A DNA stretch of 15,621 nucleotides from the NCBI GenBank assembly GCA_036703315.1, contig DATNPH010000259.1, positions 1 through 15,621 of the forward strand, read 5' to 3'. Positions within the stretch are counted from its first letter, which is position 1; every line of letters begins with the position of its first letter. The notes under the pieces were generated by a model. It ran no database searches and was not told the origin of the DNA. It was given only the letters and a program-made list of their open reading frames with translations. Shown piece after piece: positions 14,577 to 15,621 of this stretch. This DNA is from DATNPH01 sp036703315. Its GTDB lineage: Bacteria > Cyanobacteriota > Cyanobacteriia > Cyanobacteriales > Coleofasciculaceae. The translations under genes and the position numbers were made by a program.

Positions 14577-15415
14577 CTTGATGCTGGTGCCGCTGACCAT
14601 TCCCACATTGAACCTGCATAATTTTTCACGTTAGTAAAGCCTAAGTCTACCAGTACAGCAACAAAAAATGCAGAGCGGATGCCCCCTGTACAATAGGCAG
14701 TAATAGGAGTATTGGGCTTAATGCCTAGTTGAAGTTGATTTAACTTGGCGATAATTTGTTCGCGGGAAAGCAAGTACCCATTTGTATCTTTCAAATTTTT
14801 AAAGTAGAAATGCACCGCACCCGGAATATGTCCTCCCCGTTGTTCACCATAAGGAGTTGCCCCAGCAAATTCCTGTGGTGAACGGGTATCAATCACAATG
14901 AAACCTTGGGCTGCTTCTGGAGCTGTAAGATTGGCTTGGAGTTCGTTGCGCTGAATTGACCATGATGCAGTTGGCTTGACAATAAAATCTCCAGGAATAG
15001 GGTGAGTCAACTCTAAAGTAATCGGCAAACCAGCTTGGGTAACTGCTGTATATCCTCCATCAACAAAAGCAGCTGATTGATGTCCTAGGGTGCGTAACAT
15101 CCAAACAATTCGCCCCTCCTCACCAAAATTACAGGGGTTAGCAGGATTACCAACAACAATCACAGGCTTATCATTGAAAACACCCAGACTGCGAAGTTTT
15201 TGTTCTAAAATATCTGGGTTTTCAAGCAGTTTACCTTTATGGGGTGCTTGCTGTTGTGAGAATTGCTTCCAACTGACATGAACGGCACCCGGAATATGAC
15301 CCGTCAGCCACAGTATTATATTGCGAGAATCAAGAATTGTTGCTCCTTGCTCAATCAGCTGCTTAGCTTGTGCTGCACTTACTACCCATTGCTCTCGGAG
15401 ATTTTGCTGGTTCAT
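14537..15415 (-). CDS. Two-domain rhodanese-type sulfurtransferase
   Basis: The 292-residue protein has two tandem rhodanese domains. Domain 1 (about 12-130) has ILDSR and GHIPGAVHVSW but lacks a catalytic Cys loop (VVGNPANPCNFGEEGR in its place), as usual for the structural domain. Domain 2 (about 150-275) has VIDTRSPQEF, GHIPGAVHFYF and the active loop YCTGGIRS (241-248) with Cys242, followed by the YAGSMWEWS signature. Such enzymes move sulfane sulfur from thiosulfate or mercaptopyruvate to a thiophilic acceptor; which donor is used cannot be told. The loop CTGGIR fits thiosulfate sulfurtransferases best. No signal peptide is visible. Its ATG overlaps the stop of the upstream transporter gene in ATGA, so translation is probably coupled. 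Confidence 0.92.
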   Translation of the reverse strand: MNQQNLREQWVVSAAQAKQLIEQGATILDSRNIILWLTGHIPGAVHVSWKQFSQQQAPHKGKLLENPDILEQKLRSLGVFNDKPVIVVGNPANPCNFGEEGRIVWMLRTLGHQSAAFVDGGYTAVTQAGLPITLELTHPIPGDFIVKPTASWSIQRNELQANLTAPEAAQGFIVIDTRSPQEFAGATPYGEQRGGHIPGAVHFYFKNLKDTNGYLLSREQIIAKLNQLQLGIKPNTPITAYCTGGIRSAFFVAVLVDLGFTNVKNYAGSMWEWSAAPASSYPLEPIVSASRG

Positions 15416-15621
15416 CCCTTAACTTCTGAAAGCTCAACACCAGGGATGACTTGTGCGATCGCCTCCTCTTGCACCCGTGGCATTAGTAAAGCGGCAACAA
15501 TCAGAAAACCACCACCGATGACGACAGCTAGTAGGCGATTATTATCGAGGATATTATTCATCACCCAGCCAAAGCCAACGGACACAAAAATCTGCGGCAG
15601 CACGATAAACAAGTTAAAGAT
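15412..15621 (-). CDS. Transporter (probable MFS), C-terminal end only
   Basis: The frame is open from the window edge to TGA at 15412-15414 and encodes the last 69 residues of a membrane protein. Two hydrophobic segments are visible (NLFIVLPQIFVSVGFGWVMN and RLLAVVIGGGFLIVAALLMP) with the linker NNILDNNR, followed by a short soluble tail. This resembles the final helices of an MFS transporter, possibly of the sugar/SLC45-like group, but too little is present to name a substrate. The internal TTG at 15612 is not a real start. It overlaps the sulfurtransferase gene by ATGA. Confidence 0.6.
   Translation of the reverse strand: MFNLFIVLPQIFVSVGFGWVMNNILDNNRLLAVVIGGGFLIVAALLMPRVQEEAIAQVIPGVELSEVKG

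Overview
The window looks like chromosomal DNA of a cyanobacterium, probably a filamentous one. Three things point there. The palindrome GCGATCGC (HIP1) occurs eight times in 15.6 kb, far more than chance would give. Several proteins have cyanobacterial architectures: a zinc-ribbon/kinase/pentapeptide-repeat protein like SpkB, an SLH lipoprotein, and kinesin-light-chain-type TPRs. The intergenic DNA is full of small inverted-repeat elements and heptad-like short repeats typical of filamentous cyanobacteria. No species call is attempted.

Layout. Positions 1-1112 (-) hold the N-terminal part of an SLH-domain lipoprotein, divergent from signal peptidase I (lepB, 1336-1995 +). A structured four-hairpin repeat (2024-2203) separates lepB from a convergent peptidoglycan-binding, probable cell-wall enzyme (2277-3182 -). 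The SpkB-like Ser/Thr kinase (3519-5138 -) is divergent from pheT (5542-7989 +). A small YciI-like protein (8090-8359 +) and a SWIM zinc-finger protein (8696-9562 +) follow.

Positions 9563-10324 have no intact gene. They contain a stem-loop element, a MITE with 13-bp perfect terminal repeats, and then the 3' part of a NB-ARC/TPR-type gene whose 5' end is missing (10325-11638 +). A second, nested repeat element (11722-12112) contains another four-hairpin core. Next come htpX (12161-13039 -) with a small membrane protein upstream (13213-13419 -), an AT-rich UbiG-like methyltransferase (13496-14236 +), and a small gene broken by two one-base frameshifts (14324-14576 +). The window ends with a two-domain rhodanese-type sulfurtransferase (14537-15415 -) translationally coupled to the end of a membrane transporter gene (15412 to window end, -).

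How the genes relate. Most are single-gene transcription units with housekeeping or envelope roles: protein export, wall processing, membrane protein quality control and tRNA charging. The only clear operon evidence is the ATGA overlap of transporter and sulfurtransferase; the small membrane protein and htpX may also be co-transcribed. I see no defence system, prophage, CRISPR array, rRNA or tRNA. The most unusual signals are the two four-hairpin elements, which share one architecture and short linker sequences but have largely different stem sequences and different outer arms; the twice-frameshifted 84-codon gene; the UbiG-like methyltransferase in an organism group that makes plastoquinone rather than ubiquinone; and the 5'-truncated NB-ARC/TPR gene next to a MITE.
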